Positions 1 to 7,954 of a stretch of 64,000 nucleotides of DNA are shown here, one piece after another. This DNA comes from Streptomyces sp. NBC_01267. GTDB taxonomy: Bacteria > Actinomycetota > Actinomycetes > Streptomycetales > Streptomycetaceae. The translations under genes were made by a program, and so were the position numbers. Location of the stretch: contig NZ_CP108455.1 of assembly GCF_036241575.1 (NCBI RefSeq), positions 6,493,001-6,557,000 on the forward strand, given 5' to 3'. A model generated the notes under the pieces. It saw only the letters and a list, made by a program, of their open reading frames with translations, ran no database searches and was not told the DNA's origin. Each line of letters starts with the position of its first letter. Position 1 is the first letter of the stretch.

Positions 1-554
1 TCGAAGCCGTTCACCCCGAGGACGGCGGTGTCCATGGTGATCTGGCCGAGGACGCCGTTGGCGAGCGGCCCGGTGAGTTCGTACGACTGCGGGCGGGCCA
101 CTCCACCGGTCACCACGATCTTGAACTGGGGCCGGATGGCGAGCTCGTTGGCGATGTTCAGCGCGTTGGTCACGACGGTGAGCGCCGGAGTTCCCGCCGA
201 CAGGTCGGGGCGGACGGCGAGCGCGCGGGCGACTTCCGTCGTCGTGGTGCCGCCGGTGAGGCCAACTGCCTCGCCCGCGGTGATCAGTTCGGCGACTGCC
301 TGCGCGATACGCTGCTTCTCCGATGCGCGGCGTGCCGTCTTGTAGCGCAGCGGGAGTTCGTAACTGACGCCGTGCACGACGGCGCCACCACGGGTGCGCA
401 CCAGCATCTGCTGCTGGGCGAGTTGGTCGAAATCACGCCGGATGGTGGCGGCCGACACGTCGAGCGCGAGGGCGGCAGCCTCGACATCGAGACGGCCCTG
501 TTCGACGAGCAGCTCAAGGAGTGCCTTCCAACGCGCGTCGCGGGACTGGGACAT
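1..554 (-). CDS. DeoR-family transcriptional regulator (C-terminus beyond window)
   Basis: The reverse strand encodes the first 184 residues of a DeoR/GlpR-type repressor; the gene runs off the left edge. Residues about 5-55 form the winged helix-turn-helix, with the family pattern LDVEAAALALDVSAATIRRD. The C-terminal sugar-phosphate-sensing (DeoRC) domain follows, with TGGTTTTEVAR near residue 100 and VVTNALN near 128. The ATG at 554 opens directly onto the HTH, as usual in the family. It diverges from the SIS protein and aldolase genes, so it probably represses them and responds to their phosphosugar substrate; that is inferred from position and family habit. The exact sugar (GalNAc/galactosamine or GlcNAc type) cannot be read from the sequence. 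Confidence 0.93.
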   Translation of the reverse strand, partial: MSQSRDARWKALLELLVEQGRLDVEAAALALDVSAATIRRDFDQLAQQQMLVRTRGGAVVHGVSYELPLRYKTARRASEKQRIAQAVAELITAGEAVGLTGGTTTTEVARALAVRPDLSAGTPALTVVTNALNIANELAIRPQFKIVVTGGVARPQSYELTGPLANGVLGQITMDTAVLGVNGF

Positions 555-608
555 CTCTCGCACTCTCCTCTTCGGTGGAACGATGCGACCCTAACCCAGA
601 ATCGCATA

Positions 609-626
609 GTGCTTGATTGTGCTTGA
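609..626. promoter_or_regulatory. direct-repeat candidate operator between DeoR gene and SIS gene
   Basis: Two copies of GTGCTTGA start at 609 and 619, a 10-bp period (one helical turn), in a relatively AT-rich patch of the 126-bp divergent intergenic region. DeoR-family repressors commonly bind short direct repeats with about 10-11 bp spacing. The sequence shows the repeat; the role is inferred. Confidence 0.45.
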
Positions 627-680
627 AACAACGCAGTATCTTGCAGAAATAAACATTGACCTGAGGGGTGGAATCCAGAC

Positions 681-1565
681 ATGAGCCATGTCCAGAACGA
701 GCTGTCCAGTCAGCCCGAGTGCTGGGAGCGCGCTGCGGCGCTGGCCGGAAGCCAGGCGGCGGCTCTGCCGTCCGCCGGTGAGCGCGTCGCGATCGTCGGC
801 TGCGGAACCTCGTGGTTCATGGGGCAGGCCGTGGCCGCGCTGCGCGAGGGGTCGGGCCAGGGCGAGACCGACGCCTTCGCGGCGTCCGAATTCCCCTTCA
901 ACCGCAGCTACGACCGCGTCATAGCGCTCAGCCGCTCGGGTACCACGACCGAGGTGCTCGAACTCCTCGCCAAGGTGCGCGGCACGTCCCGTACGACCGC
1001 GATCATCGGTGACCCCAAGACCCCCGCGATCGACGCCGCCGACGACGTCGTCGTCCTCGAATTCGCCGACGAGCAGTCCGTCGTCCAGACCCGGTTCGCC
1101 ACCACCGCGCTCACGCTGCTCCGCGCCCACCTCGGCCTGCACACCGACGCCGTCGTGGCCGACGTGCGGACCGCGCTCGCCGAGCCGCTGCCCGAAGGGC
1201 TGGTCGACTGCTCGCAGTTCACCTTCCTCGGCCGCGGCTGGAGCAACGGCCTCGCGCAGGAGGCCGCGCTGAAGATGCGCGAGGCCTCGCTGTCCTGGAC
1301 CGAGGCGTACCCCGCCATGGAGTACCGCCACGGCCCGATCAGCATCACCACCGAGGGCACCGCGACCTGGATGTTCGGCGAGACCCCCGAGGGCCTGGAG
1401 GAGCAGGTCCGCTCCACCGGCGGCATGTGGGTGGCCGGCGGTCTCGACCCGCTCGCCGAGCTCGTCCGGGCGCAGCGCCTGGCCGTCGCCATCGCGGCGG
1501 CCCGCGGTCTCGACCCGGACTCCCCGCGTCACCTCACCCGTTCCGTCATCCTCGACGAGGGCTGA
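681..1565 (+). CDS. SIS-domain sugar-phosphate isomerase/deaminase-like protein
   Basis: A 294-residue protein of the SIS (sugar isomerase) fold, related to AgaS and to the isomerase half of GlmS. The first SIS lobe has the phosphosugar loop VGCGTSWFMG near residue 40 and LSRSGTTTEVLEL near 85. The second lobe contains FLGRGWSNGLAQEAALKMREAS and EYRHGPIS, the helix and loop that hold substrate in GlmS-like enzymes. There is no glutaminase domain, so it cannot make glucosamine-6-phosphate from glutamine. It more likely acts in amino-sugar breakdown as a ketose-phosphate isomerase or deaminase. The next gene starts 3 bp after its stop and encodes a class II aldolase, which fits a tagatose/amino-sugar phosphate pathway. 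The exact substrate is unresolved. Confidence 0.85.
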   Translation: MSHVQNELSSQPECWERAAALAGSQAAALPSAGERVAIVGCGTSWFMGQAVAALREGSGQGETDAFAASEFPFNRSYDRVIALSRSGTTTEVLELLAKVRGTSRTTAIIGDPKTPAIDAADDVVVLEFADEQSVVQTRFATTALTLLRAHLGLHTDAVVADVRTALAEPLPEGLVDCSQFTFLGRGWSNGLAQEAALKMREASLSWTEAYPAMEYRHGPISITTEGTATWMFGETPEGLEEQVRSTGGMWVAGGLDPLAELVRAQRLAVAIAAARGLDPDSPRHLTRSVILDEG

Positions 1566-1568
1566 GCG

Positions 1569-2432
1569 ATGCCCCTCGCCGAGAGCGGGACGCTGGTCGC
1601 CGACGCCGCCGCCCGGCGCGGCGCGGTGGCCGCGTTCAACATCATCACGCTGGAGCACGCGGAGGCGGTGATCGCCGGGGCCGAGGCCGCCGGTGCCCCG
1701 GTCATCCTCCAGATCAGCGAGAACGCGGTGAAGTACCGGCAGGGGCAGCTGCTTCCGCTGGCGCGCGCCGCGGCCGAGGCGGCGCGGCTCGCGGCCGTGC
1801 CCGTCGCGCTGCACCTCGACCACGTGAAGAGCGACGCCCTGCTGCGGCAGGCGGCCGACGCCGGGTTCAGCTCGGTGATGTACGACGCCGCGCACCTCCC
1901 GTACGCGGAGAACCTGGCCGCGACCCGGAACGCCGCCGAGTGGGCGCACTCCCACGGACTGTGGATCGAAGCCGAGTTGGGCGAGGTCGGTGGCAAGGAC
2001 GGCGCCGCACCGCTGGACGCGCACGCACCGGGCGCGCGTACCGAGCCGGAGGAGGCCCGCGCGTTCGTGGCCGACTCCGGGGTGGACGCGCTGGCCGTGG
2101 CGATCGGCAGCTCGCACGCGATGACCTCGCGTACCGCCGTGCTCGACCACGACCTGCTCGGCCGGCTGCGGAAGGCCCTCGACGTACCGCTGGTGCTGCA
2201 CGGCTCCTCCGGTGTGCCGGACGCCGAACTCTCCGCGGCCGTCACCGGCGGCATAGCCAAGGTCAACATAGGTACGGCCCTGAACATCGCGATGACCACC
2301 GCGATCCGGGAGGTCCTCACCGCCCGCCCCGAGGCGGTCGACTCGCGGACGTACCTCAAGGCCGGGCGGCAGGCGATGGCCGAAACGGTCACCGGGCTGA
2401 TCACGCTGCTCGGAGCCGCGACCGCGGCGTAG
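1569..2432 (+). CDS. class II fructose/tagatose-bisphosphate aldolase family
   Basis: 287 residues, the usual length for GatY/KbaY/FbaA-type class II aldolases. The core motif HLDHV at 82-86 carries the catalytic Asp84 and zinc ligand His85. EAELGEVGG near 137 and LVLHGSSG near 213 supply further metal and phosphate ligands, and GIAKVNIGTALN near 230 is the phosphate-binding strand. It would cleave a ketose bisphosphate into dihydroxyacetone phosphate and an aldehyde. It lies 3 bp behind the SIS gene and shares its probable DeoR control. Context favours tagatose-1,6-bisphosphate or a related amino-sugar intermediate over housekeeping glycolysis; this preference is inference. Confidence 0.88.
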   Translation: MPLAESGTLVADAAARRGAVAAFNIITLEHAEAVIAGAEAAGAPVILQISENAVKYRQGQLLPLARAAAEAARLAAVPVALHLDHVKSDALLRQAADAGFSSVMYDAAHLPYAENLAATRNAAEWAHSHGLWIEAELGEVGGKDGAAPLDAHAPGARTEPEEARAFVADSGVDALAVAIGSSHAMTSRTAVLDHDLLGRLRKALDVPLVLHGSSGVPDAELSAAVTGGIAKVNIGTALNIAMTTAIREVLTARPEAVDSRTYLKAGRQAMAETVTGLITLLGAATAA

Positions 2433-2478
2433 TGCCGGGGCCGCGAACCGTTCAAGGGGTTCCGTGGACCGTGCCCTG

Positions 2479-2518
2479 AAGCGCCGGACGGGCTGATTCC
2501 GCAGCCCGTCCGGCGCTT
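2479..2518. terminator. bidirectional terminator hairpin
   Basis: A perfect 17-bp stem (left arm 2479-2495, right arm 2502-2518) with a 6-nt loop sits between the convergent aldolase and FtsX-permease genes. It is flanked by CTTCTT on the right. The length, perfection and position support a factor-independent terminator for both strands. Confidence 0.85.
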
Positions 2519-2520
2519 CT

Positions 2521-5115
2521 TCAGTCCGTGCGGTGCTTGAGGGCAGCACGTCCGGCCGCGGTCCACAGCGCCGGGACCAGGGTGCCGGCCGCCGCCGCGA
2601 CCGTCACCGTCAGCGCGATCACCGCGTACTGGGCCGGCGGCAGGTACGGAAGGGTGCCCGCCACCGACAGCCCGAACGCCACCAGCGGGACCGCCGCCAC
2701 CACCGTGCCGATCAGCAGGCCCGCGACCGCGATCAGCGCCGTCTCCGCCATCAGCATCCGGACGAGCTGCGACCGCCGGGCGCCGATCAGACGCAGCAGG
2801 GCGAGTTCCGGGCGGCGTCCCACGGTGATCAGCACCAGTGTGCTGATCACGGAGAGCACCGTGAACCCGCCGATCACCCCCACACCGACCACCAGCAGCC
2901 CCTGCCGGTCGGGCGCGGGGACCGGCCGCACATCGGCCGCGGCCGTCGCACGGAGCCGGAACCCGGTGTACGGGGCGAGCGCGGCCCGCACCGCGTCCGC
3001 GTCCGACGTGACGTCGAGCGCCACCAGGATGTGATGGTCGCGCGGCGCCGACATGTGCGCGGCGAGCTGGTCGTGCGGGAGCAGGAAGTCGCCCACGCCC
3101 AGGGCGCGTTCGTAGACCGCCACCACCCGCAGCCGGGCCTCGGTTCCGTCGCCGTACCGCAGCCGCACGGTCGAGCCGGGACGGACGCCGAGTTCGTCCG
3201 CGCGGTCCTTGCCGACGGCCACGGTGTCCCGGCCCGTCAACCGCGCCGGATCACCGGCGGTCACCCCCGGATCGAGCAGCGAGGTCAGCCCCTCGGCCGT
3301 CACCCCCTGGACCGGTACGCGGTCCAGCACCGGGTCGCCCGCCGAACGGTGTGCCAGGACGACCGTGCTGTGCAGCACACCGGTGGCCGCCCGCACACCC
3401 GGCGCGTGCCGCACGGCCGTCGCCGCGCCCACCGGCAGCCCGGCGGGCGGCCCGTCGACGGTCAGACCGGCCCGCACCGCAGCCGCCGCACCGGCATCGG
3501 TGGCCCGCTCCAGCGTGGTGCCCGCCGACAGCTGTACGCAGACGAAGGCGACCACCAGCACGATCGGAGTCAGCGCCGCCCCCAGCCTGCGGGCGTGCGC
3601 GGTCAGCGCCGAGGCCGCGAGGAACCCGGCGGGCCCGCCCGAGCGGCGCAGCGGCGCGCCCAGGACCCGGGTGACCGTGCGGGCGATGGCCGGGCTGAGC
3701 AGCGCGACCGCGACGACCAGCCCGAGCGCGGAGGTGGACGCGGCGGCAGCGGCGAGCTGGCCGCTCTGCAGCGTGGCCGTACCGGCCGCGCCGAACCCCA
3801 CCACGGCCATCACCAGCCCGGCGCCCAGCCGGAACCGGCCCGGCTCGCCGGGCTCCGCCGACGCCGCCGAACTCATCGCCTCCGCGGGCCGCACGGCCGT
3901 CACGGCACGCGCCGCGAGCGCCGCGACCGGGCGCGCGGCGGCCACCACGAGCACGGCGGCGGCGAGCGGCGCGGCGAGGAACAGCCACGGCGGCGCGGGC
4001 AACGGCAGTGACGCAGAGGTGAGTTGGTGCCGCAGCAGCAGCCCCAGCGGCACGGACCCGACCGCCCCCGCGCCGGCCGCGGCCGGCGCCACCCGCATCA
4101 CCTCGTGCCCGACGGCGGCCCTGAGCTGCCGGGGCGTCGCACCGACGGCCCGCAGCAGGGCCAGTCCGGGCAGCCGCTGGTACACGGCCTGCGAGATCGT
4201 GGCGGCGATGACCAGCAGCGCGACCATCACCACGGTGGAGGCGATCGACGCCAGCAGGGCCAGCAGGTCGTCCCGGTCCCCGAGCGCGCCCAACTGCTCG
4301 GCCACGCCCCGGCCCGCACCGGTCAGGACCCGGACCGAACCGTCGGGCAGCGCCGCGCGCAGCGAGTCGTGCAGCGCCCCGGTGGACACACCGGGCTCGG
4401 CGATCACGCCGATGGCGTCCACCGTGCCGGGGTGCCCGGCCAGCGCGCTCAGCCGGTGCTCCGTGAAGAAGACGGCGGGGGAGCCGGAACGGTGCGCGGA
4501 GGCCAGACCGGAGACGGTGTAGGGCCGCGCCGGTCCGTCGATCTGGAGCCGGACGGTGCCGCCGACCCGGACACCGTGCGCCAGCGCCGTGTCCAGCACC
4601 ACCTCGTCCGGACCGGTGGGAGCACGGCCCGCGGTCAGTCCGTACGGAGTGAGCGCCGCCGAGGGCCAGGAGCGGCCCACCGCGGGACGCCCGCCCGGCA
4701 GGGTCAGCGGGACCGAGTCGTCCGCCACCGCGCGGGCCACCCCGTGGGCGCCCCGCACCTCGGCGAGTACCGCACGGCTGAGCCCGGCCCGCTCGGGCAG
4801 ATACGCGGTCGCCGTCTTCGGCTTGCTGCCCCACGGTTTCGCCGTGTACGAGATCCGCTGGTTCGCCGCCACCACCGCGTCCGCCGCCCCGTACCGCTCC
4901 ACCGGAGGCTGCGCCACCAGCAGCGATCCGATCACGATGGCGAAGGCCCCCAGCAGGGTGCCCGCGAGCGCCACCGCGGCGAACACCGCGGCCCACGCCC
5001 GGCGGTGGGCCTTGAGCGAGCGCGCGGCGAGGAAGACCGAGGCCCGCCGGATCCCCTGGCGCGTCTCCTTCGGTGTTCTCGTCCGCGGCGCTCCGTTCTC
5101 CGCTGTGCTGGTCAC
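2521..5115 (-). CDS. FtsX-like ABC transporter permease
   Basis: An 864-residue membrane protein with two FtsX/MacB-type permease repeats. A first membrane segment lies near residues 28-55, then a large extracytoplasmic domain, a block of helices from about 255 to 480, a second extracytoplasmic domain, and a final helix group at the C-terminus with TVGRRPELALLRLIGARRSQ. Start choice: GTG at 5115 overlaps the stop of the ATPase gene as GTGA, giving translational coupling; the open frame continues upstream only through the ATPase gene. It pairs with the ATPase at 5112-5789. Such exporters act mechanically on lipids, peptides or cell-wall enzymes. The divergent kinase/regulator genes suggest envelope-stress control, by analogy only. 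Confidence 0.9.
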   Translation of the reverse strand: MTSTAENGAPRTRTPKETRQGIRRASVFLAARSLKAHRRAWAAVFAAVALAGTLLGAFAIVIGSLLVAQPPVERYGAADAVVAANQRISYTAKPWGSKPKTATAYLPERAGLSRAVLAEVRGAHGVARAVADDSVPLTLPGGRPAVGRSWPSAALTPYGLTAGRAPTGPDEVVLDTALAHGVRVGGTVRLQIDGPARPYTVSGLASAHRSGSPAVFFTEHRLSALAGHPGTVDAIGVIAEPGVSTGALHDSLRAALPDGSVRVLTGAGRGVAEQLGALGDRDDLLALLASIASTVVMVALLVIAATISQAVYQRLPGLALLRAVGATPRQLRAAVGHEVMRVAPAAAGAGAVGSVPLGLLLRHQLTSASLPLPAPPWLFLAAPLAAAVLVVAAARPVAALAARAVTAVRPAEAMSSAASAEPGEPGRFRLGAGLVMAVVGFGAAGTATLQSGQLAAAAASTSALGLVVAVALLSPAIARTVTRVLGAPLRRSGGPAGFLAASALTAHARRLGAALTPIVLVVAFVCVQLSAGTTLERATDAGAAAAVRAGLTVDGPPAGLPVGAATAVRHAPGVRAATGVLHSTVVLAHRSAGDPVLDRVPVQGVTAEGLTSLLDPGVTAGDPARLTGRDTVAVGKDRADELGVRPGSTVRLRYGDGTEARLRVVAVYERALGVGDFLLPHDQLAAHMSAPRDHHILVALDVTSDADAVRAALAPYTGFRLRATAAADVRPVPAPDRQGLLVVGVGVIGGFTVLSVISTLVLITVGRRPELALLRLIGARRSQLVRMLMAETALIAVAGLLIGTVVAAVPLVAFGLSVAGTLPYLPPAQYAVIALTVTVAAAAGTLVPALWTAAGRAALKHRTD

Positions 5116-5789
5116 AGCAGCTTGCCGCCGTCCATCGTCAGGACGGTGTCCGCCCAGTTCGCGGCCGTGGGGTCGTGCGTGACCATGACGACCGTGCGGC
5201 CGTCGGCCCGCACCGCGTCGCGCAGCAGACCGAGCACCAGGACCGCCGACTCCGGATCGAGCGAGGCCGTCGGCTCGTCCGCGAAGATCACGTCCGGGCC
5301 GGTGACCAACGCCCGTGCCACCGCGACCCGTTGCTGCTGGCCGCCCGAGAGCCGGTGGGGCGCGTCGGTGTCCCGGTCGGCGAGACCGACCCGCGCCAGC
5401 AGCCGCCTGCCGCGCTCCCGGATGCCGGGCGCGGAGGGATTCGCCCCGGCCAGCACCAGCGGAAGCACCACGTTCTCGCCGACACTCAGCGAGTCCACCA
5501 GATTCAGCGCGTGCGACTGGAAGACGAACCCGACCCTGTCCCTGCGCAGCCGCGTCAGGGCGGTCTCGCTCAGCGCCCCCAGATCCGTACCACCGATGCG
5601 TACCGTCCCCGAAGTCGGCCGGTCCAGGCCGGCGGCGCACTGCAGGAAGGTGGACTTGCCCGAACCCGACGGCCCCACCACCGCGGTGAAACTCCCCGCC
5701 GGGACCGTACAGCTGACCCCGTCGAGGGCGGCTGTCTCCCGACCGGCCTCCCGGCCGTAGACCCGGCTCACCGATTCCAGCGTCAGCAT
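5112..5789 (-). CDS. ABC transporter ATP-binding protein (MacB/LolD type)
   Basis: 225 residues with all ABC ATPase motifs: Walker A GPSGSGKST, Q-loop in VGFVFQSHALN, signature LSGGQQQRVAVARAL, Walker B VIFADEPTASLD, and the switch His in VMVTHDP. The VFQSHALN Q-loop and compact length match the LolD/MacB/FtsE group that pairs with FtsX-like permeases. Start choice: AAGGAG at 5798-5803 is 8 nt from the ATG at 5789 but only 2 nt from the GTG at 5795, so ATG is preferred. It is coupled to the permease by a 4-bp overlap. Confidence 0.92.
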   Translation of the reverse strand: MLTLESVSRVYGREAGRETAALDGVSCTVPAGSFTAVVGPSGSGKSTFLQCAAGLDRPTSGTVRIGGTDLGALSETALTRLRRDRVGFVFQSHALNLVDSLSVGENVVLPLVLAGANPSAPGIRERGRRLLARVGLADRDTDAPHRLSGGQQQRVAVARALVTGPDVIFADEPTASLDPESAVLVLGLLRDAVRADGRTVVMVTHDPTAANWADTVLTMDGGKLL

Positions 5790-5956
5790 GTGCACCGCTC
5801 CTTCGCCCTACGTACATGACCTGCGAAAACGGTAGGTACGGCGGGTGCGTGCGCGCCAGGGAGCGCGCTCCCGGACGGGGGTTCAGCCAGCTCCACCACG
5901 GAGGCGGGTGCGGACCGTAGCGCGCGTGGGCCGCCGGGCCCGTACCGTGGCGGATC

Positions 5957-7198
5957 ATGAGCACCGCACCGGCCGACCGCACCCCGCTGACGGCGGCGAT
6001 CCTGCGTGCCGGGGACGCCTCGCGCTACCTGCTCGTCGGGCTCGCGGTCGCGCTGGTCTGTTACGTGAGCCTCTTCGGGGTCGCCGCCGCGCTGCTCTTC
6101 GCCCTGATCGCCATCGGGCTGCCCGCCTGGCCCGAGGTGGTGAAGCTGCTGAGGAAGCTGGCGCAGGCCGAACGGCGGCGCGCGGCACGGCGGTTGGGGA
6201 CTGCGGTGCCGGAACCCGCGCGGTACCTGCCGTTGGAGGGCGAGACCGCGGTGCGGGTACGGCTGGCCCTCACCGACCCGGCGACCTGGCGGATCGTGCG
6301 CTGGCTGGCCGTCCAGACGGTCCTCGGGATGATCTTCGGATACGCCACCCTGATCGTCTGGCCGGTGGCCCTGCTCGTGGACGGGATCCATCTGAGCGTC
6401 ATGCACCTCGTCGACCGGCGCCGCACCGACGAGTACGGCACCGAACCCCCGGCACGCAAGGGCCTGGTGCTGCGGTGGCTGCCCGAACTCGCCGACCTGG
6501 CAGCCGCGTGGACCCGCGATCTGCTCAGGCCGGGGCCGCCGCCCACCGGGATGGCCGAGCGGATCACCCAGCTGACAGAGAGCCGGGCCGGGGCCGTCGA
6601 GGCGCACGGCGCCGAACTGCGCCGTATCGAACGGGACCTGCACGACGGGGCGCAGGCCAGGATCGTCGCACTCTCGATGCGGATCGGACTCGCCAAGCAA
6701 CTGCTCGACCGCGACCCGGAAGTGGCGCGGCAACGACTCGACGAAGCACAGGACGGCGCCGAGGAGGCACTCGCCGAGCTGCGCCACGTCGTACGCGGCA
6801 TCCACCCGCCGGTGCTCACCGACCGCGGACTGGCAGGCGCGGTACGGGCCCTGGCGGCCGGGGTGACCGTCCCCGTCGAGGCGGACCTCGACGGGGTCGA
6901 CGACGGCCGCAGGCTGCCCGCCGCGATCGAGGCAGCCGCCTACTTCGTCGTCGCCGAGGCGCTCACCAACATCAGCAAGCACAGCGGGGCGACCACCGCG
7001 ACGGTACGGATCGCCCGCGGACCGGGCGTGCTCCGGGTCCACATCGGCGACGACGGGTGCGGCGGCGCCGACGAGGGCGCCGGCAGCGGACTGGTGGGGA
7101 TCAGACGGCGGGTCGCCGCGCTGGACGGCACCACCCGTATCGTCAGCCCCACCGGGGGGCCGACGGAGATCGAGGTGGAGCTGCCGTGCGCGTCGTGA
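5957..7198 (+). CDS. two-component sensor histidine kinase (NarL-partner type)
   Basis: 413 residues. Two hydrophobic hairpins, about 24-56 and 112-141, form the membrane sensor. A HisKA_3 dimerisation domain follows, with phospho-acceptor His229 in RIERDLHDGAQARI. The ATPase domain has EALTNISKHSGA (N-box) near 335 and GDDGCGGADEGAGSGLVGIRRR (G-box) near 360. There is little extracytoplasmic sequence, as in intramembrane-sensing kinases. It overlaps the response regulator by 13 bp and diverges from the FtsX/ATPase exporter, so the exporter is the likely regulon. The signal is unknown. Confidence 0.93.
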   Translation: MSTAPADRTPLTAAILRAGDASRYLLVGLAVALVCYVSLFGVAAALLFALIAIGLPAWPEVVKLLRKLAQAERRRAARRLGTAVPEPARYLPLEGETAVRVRLALTDPATWRIVRWLAVQTVLGMIFGYATLIVWPVALLVDGIHLSVMHLVDRRRTDEYGTEPPARKGLVLRWLPELADLAAAWTRDLLRPGPPPTGMAERITQLTESRAGAVEAHGAELRRIERDLHDGAQARIVALSMRIGLAKQLLDRDPEVARQRLDEAQDGAEEALAELRHVVRGIHPPVLTDRGLAGAVRALAAGVTVPVEADLDGVDDGRRLPAAIEAAAYFVVAEALTNISKHSGATTATVRIARGPGVLRVHIGDDGCGGADEGAGSGLVGIRRRVAALDGTTRIVSPTGGPTEIEVELPCAS

Positions 7199-7845
7199 TC
7201 GCTGAGGACAATGCGCTGTTGCGGGAGGGGCTGACGCTGCTGCTGACGTCCTCGGGGCACGAGGTCGTCGCGGACGCGGCCACCGGGCCCGAGATCCTGC
7301 CCGCCCTGCTGGAACACCGCCCCGACGCGGCGGTCCTGGACGTACGGCTGCCGCCGTCGTTCCGCGACGAGGGGCTGCGGGCGGCGCTCGCCGCACGCGT
7401 GGAACTGCCCCGGCTGCCGATCCTGGTGCTCTCGCAGTACGTCGAGGAGACCTACGCGGCGGAGCTGCTGGCCCAGGGCGCGCAGGGCATCGGCTATCTG
7501 CTGAAGGACCGGGTGGGCCGGGTCGACCAGTTCCTCCAGGCCCTCGAACGGGTCGCCGCGGGAGGGACCGCGCTCGACCCGGAGGTGGTGACGCAACTGC
7601 TGACCAGGAAGTCGGCCGCGCGTCCGCTGCAGAGCCTCACCCCGCGCGAACGGGAGGTGCTGGAACACATGGCCCAGGGCAAGGCGAACGGCACCATCGC
7701 CGCTGAACTGACGGTCACCGAGCGGGCGGTGAGCAAACACATCGGCTCGATCTTCGCCAAGCTCGGACTGCCGCCGGACGACGGCTCGGTGCACCGGCGG
7801 GTACTGGCGGTACTGGCCTATCTGGAAGGGAACGCCCCGCAGTAG
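7186..7845 (+). CDS. NarL/FixJ-family response regulator
   Basis: 219 residues: a receiver domain (acidic pair Glu7/Asp8, phospho-acceptor Asp52 in AAVLDVRLPP, Lys in YLLKDRV) and a LuxR-type HTH (SLTPREREVLEHMAQGKANGTIAAEL). Start choice: GTG at 7186 lies inside the kinase gene and gives VRVVIAEDN, the canonical receiver start; no later start keeps the acidic pair. It is the cognate partner of the overlapping kinase. Confidence 0.94.
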   Translation: MRVVIAEDNALLREGLTLLLTSSGHEVVADAATGPEILPALLEHRPDAAVLDVRLPPSFRDEGLRAALAARVELPRLPILVLSQYVEETYAAELLAQGAQGIGYLLKDRVGRVDQFLQALERVAAGGTALDPEVVTQLLTRKSAARPLQSLTPREREVLEHMAQGKANGTIAAELTVTERAVSKHIGSIFAKLGLPPDDGSVHRRVLAVLAYLEGNAPQ

Positions 7846-7860
7846 GTCCTGATCCGGCCC

Positions 7861-7895
7861 CGACGCCCGACGCCCGACGCCCGACGCCCGACGCC
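7861..7895. repeat. heptanucleotide tandem repeat, five copies
   Basis: Five exact copies of CGACGCC, followed by decayed CG(T/A)-rich copies to about 7940, fill the gap between convergent genes. The run is C-rich on one strand and cannot fold into a long hairpin, so it is not an ordinary terminator. It may be slippage-prone. Confidence 0.9.
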
Positions 7896-7954
7896 CGTCA
7901 CCCCGGCCCCGATGCCCGTCCCCCGGCCCCGGCGCCCGTGCCCCGGTCCGGCCG

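Noticed and set aside
2533..4522. Long forward frames antisense to the FtsX permease
   Set aside because: Low-complexity Arg/Gly/Ser translations without start-site signals; shadows of the reverse gene.
7861..7895. CRISPR-like repeat array
   Set aside because: Units are 7 bp without spacers.
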